Shown: positions 15,782-25,621, numbered from the stretch's first letter. The stretch is 64,000 nt of DNA from SHAN690 sp040221375 (GCA_040221375.1 JAVKEP010000067.1:1-64000); one strand, 5' to 3'. Made by a program: numbers and translations. The notes: generated from the sequence alone by a model not told the origin.

Positions 15782-17131
15782 TCATTCCGTAAAGTAGCAC
15801 TTCGGTTCCTTTCGTTTTTTCCGGGCCTGCTTTCTGCGCGGCGCTCGGTAGTAGCGCGTACAAAAGCCATAACCAGATCCCAGTCGATCTGAAGGGGTGA
15901 TCCATCCATCAGGGGAAAGGACGTAGCGTTCATCCATGATCACCAATGAATCTTGTGCCATCAAGGAGTCGATTCCGTACAAATCTTCCGATTCCCAATG
16001 AAGCGAGCCTCCCGTTCGCCAAGCGAGGTTGATGTATTGGTGATTGATGCCCTTTCGGGTATCGGTTAGGATTACATGGATGGGCCGCTCTATGCAATGA
16101 ACCAAGAGGAAATCTCGGATGCAACTTCGATTATCTGCGACCAACACAATTTCCTTGGACGCTGGAAATGCCTGAATCGCTTTGATCAATGCCTCCATGT
16201 CGTTTTCTGGACTGTCACCTCCGTTGCCTTTGTTCTTCACTTTGTTAAACAGCTTTACCGGCTTCGTGACGGGTGATGCCTGAGAGGTGTAAATGCCACC
16301 GGTAAACCCGACTACCTTCTTCCTTGATTTCTTACCGTCTCCATCGTTAAACAAGGCGATGTGTTCAATCCCACTCTCCTCTTCATTCATTGCGTGCCAT
16401 AAAAGCACTTCAGCTCCATGGCCGTACATGCTTCCAGTCCAGTCGATCACCACCAGCGCATCTTCCCATTCAGGATGTCGTTCCAAGGCATTGAAGACCA
16501 TCGAGTCCATCGAGTATTGCTGCCGAACCATGAATCGCTTGATTTTTTTCAGAATCACCTTGTTATGCTCATGCTTTTGTTCGGGTCTTTCTCCCAGTTC
16601 GCTATTCGTTTCTTCAGCCTTTTCCTCGATTGGGGTTTCTTCAGCGCGCAGTTTTCGGTACCCCAGCTCCATACCGTGAAATAATTGCATTGCTTCGAAT
16701 TCGTTGTCGCAAGCCGTTTGTAGCGTGATGCTGAAGGACACGGAGGGATGGTTAAACCGCGGGTCCAAATCAAACAAGGCCTCCAATCGCTTGGCCAATA
16801 ACCAGTGGTAGTCGGTCAACCAGAACGAGCGCTCTTTTGGATACTTGGTAAAGATGATATTCACCGAAACGGGAACCACGCTATCTCCTTGGGGCGGCCA
16901 ATCCTGGTTGAGGAATGCGTACGAAGCGTAACCGTTTTCTAGCAATAGTGTGTTTTCTTTTTCTTTTCGACTGTAAATTTCCAGCTCTGTGATCGGAAGC
17001 GTAGCTTCAAACAGGCTTCGGTGTGCTGCGGGGTTATTCAGCGCTTGAGCGGGGAAGCGTACTTGGGCCATTCCGTCTTTGGAGGACAAGACTGAACAGA
17101 GTAGGAATATGACCATTACAAGAGTGCGCAT
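15782..17131 (-). CDS. Secreted protein with von Willebrand A-like domain
   Basis: About 449 residues with a signal peptide (MRTLVMVIFLLCSVLSSKDG, then MAQ). After a beta-rich N-terminal third and a charged linker (EEKAEETNSEL) comes a vWA-like domain starting EDALVVIDWTGSMYG: D-W-T-G-S is a MIDAS-type metal site, with GNGGDSPENDMEAL supplying the later Asp. The C terminus is basic (RRKQARKKRKEPK). Start 17131 is used because the longer frame would overlap the divergent PIG-L gene. I know no named family; it may bind a protein ligand on the cell surface or in the periplasm. Confidence 0.65.
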   Translation of the reverse strand: MRTLVMVIFLLCSVLSSKDGMAQVRFPAQALNNPAAHRSLFEATLPITELEIYSRKEKENTLLLENGYASYAFLNQDWPPQGDSVVPVSVNIIFTKYPKERSFWLTDYHWLLAKRLEALFDLDPRFNHPSVSFSITLQTACDNEFEAMQLFHGMELGYRKLRAEETPIEEKAEETNSELGERPEQKHEHNKVILKKIKRFMVRQQYSMDSMVFNALERHPEWEDALVVIDWTGSMYGHGAEVLLWHAMNEEESGIEHIALFNDGDGKKSRKKVVGFTGGIYTSQASPVTKPVKLFNKVKNKGNGGDSPENDMEALIKAIQAFPASKEIVLVADNRSCIRDFLLVHCIERPIHVILTDTRKGINHQYINLAWRTGGSLHWESEDLYGIDSLMAQDSLVIMDERYVLSPDGWITPSDRLGSGYGFCTRYYRAPRRKQARKKRKEPKCYFTE

Positions 17132-17198
17132 GGAAAAGGGAACGCGAAAGTGCTGGTAAATTGTTTCTTTGATGCGCGAAAATGACACTTTAAGAAGA

Positions 17199-19658
17199 AT
17201 GAGGAGAGGAATAGGATGGCTTTTGATGTGCTGCTTGACATGGTCAACCCAAGCACAAAACCACGAACTGAAGAGTACGGTAGAGATTTATCAAGACTTG
17301 CAAGAGATGCAGAGAGGCCTGAGGGTCTTGTATTTGGCCGCGCACCCGGATGATGAAAACACCCGACTCATATCGTGGCTGGAAAACGATCAACACGTGC
17401 GAACGGCCTACCTTTCGTTGACGAGAGGCCAAGGTGGACAGAACTTAATCGGCGATGAGAAAGGGGATGGCCTAGGTGTGATCAGAACGTATGAGCTGTT
17501 GGAGGCTCGGAAGGTGGATGGAGGTGAGCAATTCTTTACGCGAGCCATTGACTTCGGTTATTCTAAGAGCGCAGAGGAAAGCTTCGAATTTTGGGGGAAG
17601 GACGAAGTGTTGCAAGACGTAGTACAAGTCATTCGGAAATTCAGGCCACACGTAATCATCACTCGCTTTCCTCCGAGTAGGCGCGCAGGACACGGCCACC
17701 ATGAAGCTTCAGCCATCCTCGCTGAAGAGGCTTTTGACCTGGCGGGTGACCCAACGGCCTATCCGTCCCAACTCGAGTTCTTGCAGCCGTGGACACCGAC
17801 CGTGCTCTACCACAACACCTCTTCTTGGTGGGATAAATCCTTGGACGAAAAATCCGATGCAGCCCTGATCGCCGATAAGATGCATCGGGTAAACGTGGGC
17901 GTATTCAATGACCTCATGGGGCTAGGAATGAACGAAATCGCATCGATGGCTAGAAGTAAACACCGCTGCCAGGCATTCGGAACGCCACGAAGTAGAGGCG
18001 AGCAGTGGGAGTATCTGCAATTCGTGAAAGGCACTTGGAGCGATGATTTTCTCGATGGAATGGCAGGTGTTTGGGAGCGTTCGCCTGAACACGCGGCTGG
18101 CTTACAACGCATGATCGATGAATTCAGTTTCACAGACCGATCTGCTAACATGGACGTTTTTCGTCGACACGTATTACCGCTGTTGTCACAGCGCAGCATG
18201 TGGGCTGAAAGCGAAGACATGCAAGCAGTTTTGCAATGGGTCAATGACCTGAAATTAGCATTGAGCGGGATACGCGTAGAAGTATATGCAGGAGAAGCAC
18301 CGGTCGTGATAGGCACGTCCTACAAGGCAACCGTAGAAGTGTACAACGCAGGAGAGGAAGATAGAGAAGTGACGTTCAAACACGAACGCATCGATACATC
18401 GTTCATCGTAGCGAAGGGACAGAGCATCTCATTTGAAGCGGAGATGAAGGCACCCAAAACACCTTCCAATCCCTTTTGGCTGAGGGAAAGCCACGATGGG
18501 TGGCGCTATGCAATGGGTTCAAAGCAAGACATCGGTGTTGCGTCTAAACACGACGAACAAGTCAACTACATGATCCAAATCGACAAGCAATGGGTAGTAG
18601 GGGCATCTACAATGCACCGCAGATGGAATGATCGGAGCATTGGGCAGATCGAAGAGCCCATGGCCTTCGTTCAGCCCGTAACATTTACCCCAAAAGTTCG
18701 CTCTAAAGTCGTCCGCAACGGCGAAGTAGTGACCCTAGAAATCGTGGTCAAGGCCTTCCAAGACATCGTGTCTCTTGATATGGAAGTCGGCCATCCAAAG
18801 GAATTCGAACTGGTAAATGCCGACTGGCCATCCGGCTTGTTGGCCGGACAGGAACGTACCGTTTCGCTTCAATTTAAGGCCAATGCTATGACGGCAAACT
18901 CAATGGTGACATTCGCCGCGAATGTAGGTGGAGAGCGATGTTCGATGATGCAAACGGCGATCGACTACGAGCACATCCCCTTCATTTTCATGCACGAGCC
19001 CGCACAGGTCAACATCATTCCACTCGACCTTCAATTTACACCTTCAAAGCGCATTCTTTACGTGGAAGGTTCGGGAGACGAAGTAGACAATGCCTTGGAA
19101 GAGATTGGGTATCAAGTATTTCGCACGGGCCTTAACCAGTTGAGCATCGATCAGCTCATGTCCTTTGACGCCGTAATTACCGGAATACGCGCTTTCAATA
19201 GAAACGATGAACTAGCCGCCAATGCAGCGCTGCTTAACGAATACGTCGAACGAGGTGGAAAGCTGATCGTGCAGTACAACACTACCTATGACTTAAAAGT
19301 TGAGCAAATTGGACCGTACCCGCTGACCTTGTCGAGGGACCGAGTGACCGATGAGCATTCGACGGTAGAGATTTTAAAACCGAAGCACGATGTATTCAAT
19401 CGCCCCAATAAAATGAACGATAGCGATTGGGAGGGCTGGGTACAAGAGCGTGGCTTGTATTTTGCCGGCGAGTGGGATGCGAAGTACACTCCACTTGTGT
19501 CTTGGTCTGATAAAGGAGAAGAACCCGCATTGGGCGGCCTGTTGGTAGCCAAGAAAGGAGAGGGAGATGTGGTCTACACCGGAATCTCATTCTTCCGCCA
19601 ACTCCCGGCGGGAGTGACCGGCGCGTATAAGTTAATGGTCAACTTAATCGAATATTAG
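17199..19658 (+). CDS. PIG-L family de-N-acetylase with long C-terminal extension
   Basis: About 819 residues, exported (MRRGIGWLLMCCLTWSTQAQ). The LmbE/PIG-L domain occupies the N-terminal third: LYLAAHPDDENTR (AHPDDE at 48-53, zinc site), LTRGQGGQN, and AGHGHHEAS (zinc ligands). PIG-L enzymes remove acetyl groups from N-acetylglucosamine-like sugars. The remaining 500 residues are beta-rich with an end domain (RILYVEGSGDEVDNALEEIGYQV, ITGIRAFNRNDEL) like a glutamine-amidotransferase-type fold. It is followed directly by a 43-residue membrane protein and a sodium symporter, suggesting uptake or use of a deacetylated sugar. Confidence 0.85.
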   Translation: MRRGIGWLLMCCLTWSTQAQNHELKSTVEIYQDLQEMQRGLRVLYLAAHPDDENTRLISWLENDQHVRTAYLSLTRGQGGQNLIGDEKGDGLGVIRTYELLEARKVDGGEQFFTRAIDFGYSKSAEESFEFWGKDEVLQDVVQVIRKFRPHVIITRFPPSRRAGHGHHEASAILAEEAFDLAGDPTAYPSQLEFLQPWTPTVLYHNTSSWWDKSLDEKSDAALIADKMHRVNVGVFNDLMGLGMNEIASMARSKHRCQAFGTPRSRGEQWEYLQFVKGTWSDDFLDGMAGVWERSPEHAAGLQRMIDEFSFTDRSANMDVFRRHVLPLLSQRSMWAESEDMQAVLQWVNDLKLALSGIRVEVYAGEAPVVIGTSYKATVEVYNAGEEDREVTFKHERIDTSFIVAKGQSISFEAEMKAPKTPSNPFWLRESHDGWRYAMGSKQDIGVASKHDEQVNYMIQIDKQWVVGASTMHRRWNDRSIGQIEEPMAFVQPVTFTPKVRSKVVRNGEVVTLEIVVKAFQDIVSLDMEVGHPKEFELVNADWPSGLLAGQERTVSLQFKANAMTANSMVTFAANVGGERCSMMQTAIDYEHIPFIFMHEPAQVNIIPLDLQFTPSKRILYVEGSGDEVDNALEEIGYQVFRTGLNQLSIDQLMSFDAVITGIRAFNRNDELAANAALLNEYVERGGKLIVQYNTTYDLKVEQIGPYPLTLSRDRVTDEHSTVEILKPKHDVFNRPNKMNDSDWEGWVQERGLYFAGEWDAKYTPLVSWSDKGEEPALGGLLVAKKGEGDVVYTGISFFRQLPAGVTGAYKLMVNLIEY

Positions 19659-19659
19659 A

Positions 19660-19791
19660 ATGGACCAAAGTCAGAGCGATCAACGAGACGGAGGTAAAAA
19701 TGAAAATTGGGGCAGGACGTACGCCTTGGTGCTCTTTTTCTTGTTGCTTCAGATCATTGTGTACGCATTCATAAGCCAGCAATACGGATGA
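19660..19791 (+). CDS. 43-residue single-pass membrane protein, coupled to the symporter
   Basis: ATG at 19660, one base after the PIG-L stop; TGA at 19789-19791 overlaps the symporter ATG (19788) as ATGA. The protein has a polar, charged N half (MDQSQSDQRDGGKNENWGR) and one hydrophobic helix (YALVLFFLLLQIIVYAFI) ending SQQYG, so N-in, single pass. The tight overlap on both sides and the clean membrane helix argue for a real gene and a role as a small accessory subunit of the symporter. Confidence 0.75.
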   Translation: MDQSQSDQRDGGKNENWGRTYALVLFFLLLQIIVYAFISQQYG

Positions 19792-21455
19792 ATTCAACGG
19801 ATTGGATTGTTTTGCTTTCAACACTAGGCGCCATCGTGGGGTACGGCACGTGGAAGACACGACGTCAGCGTGATTTGAATTCCTACTTGCGCGGAGGACA
19901 AGATTCGAACTGGGCTACCGTAGGCCTATCCGTGATGGCTACCCAAGCTTCTGCCATCACCTTTCTTTCTGCACCGGGACAAGCGTTTGAGAGCGGCATG
20001 GGATTCCTGCAATTCTATTTCGGACTTCCGTTGGCCTTGGTTATTTTGTCTGTCACCTTCATTCCGATATTCTATAAGCTCAATGTATATACAGCATACG
20101 AATACCTCGAGGAACGATTTGACATCAATACACGGCTCCTCACTGCATTCTTATTCTTGGTGCAACGGGGCTTGGCCGCTGGAATCACGATTTACGCCCC
20201 GGCCATCGTGCTTTCTACAGTGCTCGGCTGGGACCTGAATACGATGAACATAATCATCGGTCTGTTGGTAATCGTGTACACAGTAAGTGGCGGAACAAAA
20301 GCCGTCAGCATCACCCAAAAGTGGCAAATGGCGGTAATCATGGGAGGGATGTTTTACGCATTCTACATGATCGTGGATCAATTGGCGCCCCATGTGAGCT
20401 TCCTCGAAGCAATTGCCGTGGCGGGTGTACACGGAAAAATGGAGGTTGTGAATTTCAATGTAGACTTCAATGAGCGCTATACCATTTGGAGTGGACTGAC
20501 CGGTGGATTGTTCTTGGCATTGAGTTATTTTGGGACAGACCAAAGTCAGGTGCAGCGGTACATTTCCGGAAGCAACATTCGACAGAGCCGCATGGGCTTG
20601 ATGTTCAACGCAGTACTTAAGATTCCAATGCAGTTTTTTATCCTGCTTACCGGGGTCATGGTTTTCGTTTTTTATCAGTACAACGAACGCCCGATACACT
20701 TCAATGAAAATGTAGTGCAAACCGTGATGACTTCAGACCGGGCAGATGAAGGAACCGAACTGCTGGCGCGATTTGACCAGGTTCAGACCGAGAAAGCTTC
20801 TCTTTTAGCAAAAGGAATCGCAGGAAACGAAGAAGCACTGAGGATACTCGAAACCGAACAAATAGCGTTGAATGAGTCGTTTGGCGATCTGGCCGTGGCG
20901 ATTGATCCTCAAGTGGAAACGAAAGATTCCGATTACGTTTTTATTCGTTGGATCCTTGAAAACTTGCCGAATGGAGCAATTGGATTGTTGCTCGCCGTCA
21001 TACTCAGCGCTGCCATGTCTTCAACAGCAGGTGAGCTAAACGCACTTGGATCTACCACGATGAATGATTTTGTGAGGCGGCTCCGAAAAGACCACTCTGA
21101 GCAACCGGGAGACGTCTGGCGGAGTAAGCTTTCTACCGTGGCGTGGGGAGTGTTGGCGATCATCTTTGCCTTATCGGCTCGGCTGGTCGACAACTTGATT
21201 GAGTTGGTGAACATCCTTGGGTCGCTGTTTTACGGTACCATCCTCGGTATTTTCATCTGTGCGTTTTACATCAAGCGAATCAAGAGCAAAGAAGTGTTCA
21301 TCGCCGCCCTTCTCGCCGAAACGATGGTGTTAACAATGTTCTTCATAACTGACATTGGTTTCCTATGGTATAACGCCATCGGCTGTACCGCTGTGGTTAT
21401 CTTTGCTACTATACTGGGATTGTGGCCAATAGCCGCATCCAGTTCCAAAGACTAA
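19788..21455 (+). CDS. Sodium:solute symporter (SSS family)
   Basis: About 555 residues with 13-14 hydrophobic segments. The start MNSTDWIVLLSTLGAIVGYG and RDLNSYLRGGQDSNWATVG, STFLSAPGQAF-like segment (AITFLSAPGQAFESG), GLAAGITIYAPAIVLS, and SYFGTDQSQVQRYISG are SSS hallmarks. A central insert of about 90 mostly polar residues (TSDRADEGTELLARFDQV) sits between two membrane segments, larger than in minimal SSS proteins. Start 19788 chosen because of the ATGA overlap with the 43-residue protein. Substrate unknown; the PIG-L neighbour suggests an amino sugar or glycoside. Confidence 0.9.
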   Translation: MNSTDWIVLLSTLGAIVGYGTWKTRRQRDLNSYLRGGQDSNWATVGLSVMATQASAITFLSAPGQAFESGMGFLQFYFGLPLALVILSVTFIPIFYKLNVYTAYEYLEERFDINTRLLTAFLFLVQRGLAAGITIYAPAIVLSTVLGWDLNTMNIIIGLLVIVYTVSGGTKAVSITQKWQMAVIMGGMFYAFYMIVDQLAPHVSFLEAIAVAGVHGKMEVVNFNVDFNERYTIWSGLTGGLFLALSYFGTDQSQVQRYISGSNIRQSRMGLMFNAVLKIPMQFFILLTGVMVFVFYQYNERPIHFNENVVQTVMTSDRADEGTELLARFDQVQTEKASLLAKGIAGNEEALRILETEQIALNESFGDLAVAIDPQVETKDSDYVFIRWILENLPNGAIGLLLAVILSAAMSSTAGELNALGSTTMNDFVRRLRKDHSEQPGDVWRSKLSTVAWGVLAIIFALSARLVDNLIELVNILGSLFYGTILGIFICAFYIKRIKSKEVFIAALLAETMVLTMFFITDIGFLWYNAIGCTAVVIFATILGLWPIAASSSKD

Positions 21456-21465
21456 CGCGCCGCTG

Positions 21466-24222
21466 ATGCATGAAAACCTTCTGCTTTATTTGATTTCTAT
21501 CCGTAGGGGCTTAGGTTTTGGAGGGCTATTAGTACTGTTTCTCTCGGCTACAAGCGGAATGGCGCAGGATGGAGAGCGCACGTTGCGCGGCGAAGTTTGT
21601 ACCTCAAATTACCGTGCACCTTTTGGTGACGACCTCGAGATATTTAACCTTGGGGAAGAAGTCAATTCAGAATTCAGTGAATACAATCCCGTCATCAGCC
21701 CTGATGCTGCCCTGATGCTGTTTACCACTCGAAATGACACCGTAACGGGAGAAAAAATATACGACCAGGACAAACAGCACTACGAAGACATTCACATAGC
21801 CAGAGAGGTAAACGGACGCTATGTAGCCGCCGATAAGGTGGACCACCCACTGCGTGCCTATGTCTCTACCGTAAACTCCAATAAACACGAAGCGCCGGTA
21901 TACATCCATGAAGCGGCTTCGACAATACTACTGTTCAAAGAAAACGACCTCTGGTTCAGTTCGTTGGAGAACGGCATTTACACCGAGCCCGTGCGGTTCC
22001 CGAAGAATATCAACTTTAAGTACTACCACCGCCATGCGTCGCTGACGGAAGATGGAAATACGATGGTGTTTACGGCAGAGGTCTTGGATAAGAAGCTCAA
22101 CCGGTTCCATTTGGACATCTTTCGAACAACGAAAGACGGCGAGGGAAATTGGTCAAAACCGGAACGACTCCCAAGGTTCATCAATTCGCCCTTCAACGAA
22201 GACAGTCCAGAGATATCTCCCGACGGAAAACTCTTGTTTTTTAGCAGTGATCGTACGGATGGGGTCGGCGGGTATGACGTTTACTACGTAGAGTTGTTCA
22301 AAAGCGACAGCATCCTACATCGCTTAGCTGCACCGATCAACGGACCCGCTGACGACATTTATTTTAAGATGATCGCGGACAGTTCGGTTGCATTTCTCTC
22401 GTCCAATCGTCTTGGGGGCTTTGGCAACATGGATATCTACAAGTTGATCTTTCACAAGTTCGATACTGAATCGTGCGATCCTTCAGATTTGAAAAACACC
22501 GACCTCATCTTGAATGGCTCAGACACCGTTCTGGTTCATTCTAAACTCGTGATGAACGCAATGGGAAGCGCAGTAGGCGGACTGTCTCCGCGGACAACCC
22601 ATTGGTACTTGGAAGACAGTCTAGTCGGCGTAACTGATCGCCTTGACATCGCCGTAGACAAAGAAGGACAGTACGAACTGAGGCTGTACGCCAGCGTCAT
22701 AGATGAGAAGCGATTGATGTTTCACTCGTCATGCGAGTCGAAGACCATACACGTGCTGCCCGCTGAAGCATATGCAATGAACTCACCGGTAGCGGGTATT
22801 CTGAACGGCTTGCCCGACGGAACTACGGAAAGACAGCTTCTGGCAGCGCTCCCTCGTCCGACCGGCGAAATGGGATTGGAGAACGACGTCGTGACTACCT
22901 ATGTCAATGCTCCCGTCATTGCTTCAGTCTTGAAGAACGACGAGGGCCTAGAAACGTCTGCTTTCAAGCTTCACTCGCTTGGTAGGCCGCTGCATGGAAG
23001 TGCCGTGATTGAAGAAGTGGAGAAAGGCAGGGTACGCTACCAACCAGCCAAAGATTATACAGGGTTGGATGCCTTCAAGTATTCTGTGCGATCGCCATAC
23101 GGTAAAATGGGCTCAGCATGGGTAGGAGTAAGGGTGCTCGACAACAGCTTCTTCAGCTTGAATAAAAAAGTGAAAGACGACGAGTACAGTACTCCCGTCA
23201 ACACTCCGTTGAAGCTCTCCTTGTTTGATAATGATACGATCCCTGAGGGAATGCGCCTGCGGATATCGGGAACTACGTTGCCCGAGAACGGAACGTTGGA
23301 TGGCATTGACCTGAACAATGGAATGGTGGTCTACGCACCGCAAAAGGATTTCACGGGTTCAGATATGTTTACCTATTCAGTAAACTACCCGGGGGAAGGT
23401 GAACAAAAAGCATTCGTCAGAATACACGTAGTAGGTTCTCAGGGCGCCATGCCTGTGCGCACCCGACCAGATTTTGCGTCCACCATGGAAGGAAAACTAG
23501 TTTCCTTGAACGTGTTCTTAAACGACGCGTTCAACGATGCGGATGAGCCTAAAATTGTAGCCATTTCTAAGACGAACAATGGCGCTTCTCAAATTTACGA
23601 CGCTGCGGAGGGCACGCTGGTGTATGCACCTTACAAATCCTTCCACGGCTATGAGTATTTTACCTACACGGCGCAACTGCGCGACGGCTCTAAGCATGTG
23701 GAAGCCATCAGTATTCATGTAGAACCGCAAGAAATTATATTGGCGTCGGTAGAAGCTTCCGAGGGTGACAAAAAAGTGGGTGCGACAAAAGTACCGCCGA
23801 AAGAAGTGTACAACATCACCGAAGTCGACGAAGACAAAGTAGACCTCAACAATCGACCTGCAATTTCCTTTCAATCCATCTATTTCAACTTTGACCGTGT
23901 AGACATGCGAAGCGATGCGCGTGAAACCATGGATAAAAACATTTCCCTGCTTCAGCAGCATCCCAATGCCGTCATACAAGTGGTGAGCCATTGTGACTCT
24001 CGCGGACCAAAGGCATACAACATGGTGCTCTCAGCCAGAAGAGCAAAATCTACGGTTGACTATTTGGTGCAACAAGGAATAGCGAAAAACCGCATTGTTG
24101 CTGCCGTTGGAGTAGGAGAGGATGATTTAGTCAATGACTGTGGAGACGGTGTGCCTTGCTCTAATGAGGATCACCAAATGAACCGGCGGTCGGAATTGAT
24201 CGTTGTGGGGACGTTGAAATAG
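21466..24222 (+). CDS. Large PD40 / Ig-like / OmpA family outer-membrane protein
   Basis: About 918 residues, exported. Residues 60-320 hold PD40-type WD40-like repeats (NPVISPDAALMLFTTRN, HASLTEDGNTMVF, DSPEISPDGKLLFFSSDR, DSSVAFLSSNRLGG). Residues about 480-760 hold three cadherin/Ig-like tandem-95 repeats ending in KDYTGLDAFKYSV, KDFTGSDMFTYSV and KSFHGYEYFTYTA. Residues about 790-918 are an OmpA peptidoglycan-binding domain (IYFNFDRVDMRSDA, VSHCDSRGPKAYN, NRRSELIVVG). Such proteins tie the outer membrane to the wall and occur with T9SS/PorE-like functions. It starts 10 bp after the symporter. Confidence 0.88.
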   Translation: MHENLLLYLISIRRGLGFGGLLVLFLSATSGMAQDGERTLRGEVCTSNYRAPFGDDLEIFNLGEEVNSEFSEYNPVISPDAALMLFTTRNDTVTGEKIYDQDKQHYEDIHIAREVNGRYVAADKVDHPLRAYVSTVNSNKHEAPVYIHEAASTILLFKENDLWFSSLENGIYTEPVRFPKNINFKYYHRHASLTEDGNTMVFTAEVLDKKLNRFHLDIFRTTKDGEGNWSKPERLPRFINSPFNEDSPEISPDGKLLFFSSDRTDGVGGYDVYYVELFKSDSILHRLAAPINGPADDIYFKMIADSSVAFLSSNRLGGFGNMDIYKLIFHKFDTESCDPSDLKNTDLILNGSDTVLVHSKLVMNAMGSAVGGLSPRTTHWYLEDSLVGVTDRLDIAVDKEGQYELRLYASVIDEKRLMFHSSCESKTIHVLPAEAYAMNSPVAGILNGLPDGTTERQLLAALPRPTGEMGLENDVVTTYVNAPVIASVLKNDEGLETSAFKLHSLGRPLHGSAVIEEVEKGRVRYQPAKDYTGLDAFKYSVRSPYGKMGSAWVGVRVLDNSFFSLNKKVKDDEYSTPVNTPLKLSLFDNDTIPEGMRLRISGTTLPENGTLDGIDLNNGMVVYAPQKDFTGSDMFTYSVNYPGEGEQKAFVRIHVVGSQGAMPVRTRPDFASTMEGKLVSLNVFLNDAFNDADEPKIVAISKTNNGASQIYDAAEGTLVYAPYKSFHGYEYFTYTAQLRDGSKHVEAISIHVEPQEIILASVEASEGDKKVGATKVPPKEVYNITEVDEDKVDLNNRPAISFQSIYFNFDRVDMRSDARETMDKNISLLQQHPNAVIQVVSHCDSRGPKAYNMVLSARRAKSTVDYLVQQGIAKNRIVAAVGVGEDDLVNDCGDGVPCSNEDHQMNRRSELIVVGTLK

Positions 24223-24223
24223 T

Positions 24224-24577
24224 TCAGCCTCCTACGCGCTTGGTCTTGAATCCTTTTGCTTTTAAATAAGCCTCAACTTTTTCACGTTGGTCGCCTTGGA
24301 TGATGATCTCTTGATCCTTTACAGAACCGCCGGTCCCGCAATGCGATTTCAACGCTTTACCCAAGGTCTTTAATTCATCTTCAGGGCCCTCGAATCCGCG
24401 AACGATGACTACGGCTTTGCCCCCTCGTCCTTTGGTTTCTCGGTGCAAGTTCAGCAACTGATCAGAGGGCGACAGCGATGCAATTTCTTCTTCTTCGTCG
24501 TTCGCTTGGAAGTCAGGATTCGTGCTGTACACAAAGTCGCCGAAAGAATTGAAGGTGTTTTTTTTGTTTTTTGACAT
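24224..24577 (-). CDS. SUI1/eIF1-like translation factor (YciH family)
   Basis: A 117-residue protein: a polar 45-residue N-terminal extension (NTFNSFGDFVYSTNPD), then the SUI1 domain with KGRGGKAVVIVRGFEGPEDE, LGKALKSHCGTGGSVKDQEI and the end GDQREKVEAYLKAKGFKTKR. Bacterial homologues of eIF1 can influence start-codon selection on 30S subunits in vitro. Stands alone; its stop is 2 bp from the convergent OmpA-gene stop. Confidence 0.93.
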   Translation of the reverse strand: MSKNKKNTFNSFGDFVYSTNPDFQANDEEEEIASLSPSDQLLNLHRETKGRGGKAVVIVRGFEGPEDELKTLGKALKSHCGTGGSVKDQEIIIQGDQREKVEAYLKAKGFKTKRVGG

Positions 24578-24826
24578 GGCCAGCAGCTTATCACGCGGAG
24601 TTCAAGACAAGGTCCGAAATTAGTAGATGCTGCGGTATTTTCCTCCTGCTCAGACTCGAAACTACACCCAGAAATGAAATGTAGAGTACTAGGGTCGGTG
24701 AGTGAGATGACTGAAGACACGTGACGAGCAAGGAGCTATAGCTTGCACGCCGTCTCGTGCAGCAAATGAAATGCAATTCAAAGAATCGATGAAAGCTTTT
24801 TGGTACTGAGCCTAATGTATACCACA
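24578..24826. other. Intergenic stretch with no supported gene
   Basis: Together with the adjoining terminator this is about 300 bp between the SUI1 gene start and the EGF-lipoprotein stop. Short frames on the minus strand show no family motifs, no signal and irregular composition. It should contain the minus-strand promoter of the SUI1 gene, but I cannot point to a convincing one. Confidence 0.5.
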
Positions 24827-24827
24827 T

Positions 24828-24850
24828 AAAAAAGGCCGCTTATGCGGCCC
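24828..24850 (-). terminator. Rho-independent terminator after EGF lipoprotein
   Basis: Minus strand GGCCGC-ATAA-GCGGCC perfect 6-bp GC stem (24834-24849) followed by TTTTTT. Lies 30 bp downstream of the stop of the gene ending at 24880. Confidence 0.85.
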
Positions 24851-24879
24851 TTTCAAATGTCTTTATCGCTAGAATAGGA

Positions 24880-25506
24880 TCATTGCTTAACCCCTTCCAG
24901 TCTGCATGTATATGTTTTATTTCCATTGACTACGGTGTAATCAATCGTCACCGTAATGTTATTGGTATCGGCCATATCGATGACGCCACTTCCGCTCACA
25001 GAGCGATCATTGCCATCTGGGTTTTGAGAGAAAACAGAGAACTTTACGGTCGATTTTTGAACGCTTGCATTCACCTTAGAGAAGAAACCCACCACCGGGA
25101 ATTGATTAGCGTTGAATACGTTGGAAAGTTCGATGCGCGTTGGGTTCAATAGGTTTCGGTTGATTTCCATGTAATGCCCTTGTACCGTATCCAAAGGATC
25201 ACAATACTCACTGATTTGGTAGGTGCCCAAGAACTTTGCCCTTGTTTCAACTTCGCAAAGTTCGCCTTCGTAGCCTTCTTGGCAGATGCAGTCGCCTTTT
25301 TCGCAGAGACCAAAAGCACATTCAATGTCCCTTAGCTCACAAAGGTCAAGGCTGTCACACGTTGGACCGGAATATCCCTTCAAACAATCGCATTCGCTAT
25401 CGTTGCATGTCCCTCCATTACTGCATTCGTCGTCGCACTGATTACAGGATACACTAAAGACGGTCAACATGGCGACAATCACAGGGAACAAGAGCTTTTT
25501 GAACAT
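24880..25506 (-). CDS. EGF-like lipoprotein (paralogue 1)
   Basis: A 208-residue lipoprotein (lipobox ending Cys 21 in FSVSC). Residues 22-90 contain EGF-like Cys patterns: CSNGGTCNDSECDCLKGYSG, C at 49, then CAFGLCEKGDCICQEGYEG and C. The C-terminal 115 residues start KFLGTYQISEYCD and are a beta-rich domain (GSGVIDMADTNNITVTIDY) shared with the two paralogues at 26.1 and 26.7 kb, including the closing Cys (YTCRLEG). Probably surface- or periplasm-facing. A strong terminator follows. Function unknown. Confidence 0.75.
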   Translation of the reverse strand: MFKKLLFPVIVAMLTVFSVSCNQCDDECSNGGTCNDSECDCLKGYSGPTCDSLDLCELRDIECAFGLCEKGDCICQEGYEGELCEVETRAKFLGTYQISEYCDPLDTVQGHYMEINRNLLNPTRIELSNVFNANQFPVVGFFSKVNASVQKSTVKFSVFSQNPDGNDRSVSGSGVIDMADTNNITVTIDYTVVNGNKTYTCRLEGVKQ

Positions 25507-25621
25507 AGGTATTATTTTGAGGCGTAAATATATGAAAAACGTGTCCTTGTCTTCGGTGCAGAAGAATTAGACGTCGAAGGGATTGGAAAAGTTGGACAAA
25601 CGAAGTGAATTACGAAGTCCA

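Noticed and set aside
24591..24827. 78-codon minus-strand frame between SUI1 and the EGF lipoprotein
   Set aside because: No signal, no family motif and odd Cys/Ser composition; likely non-coding.
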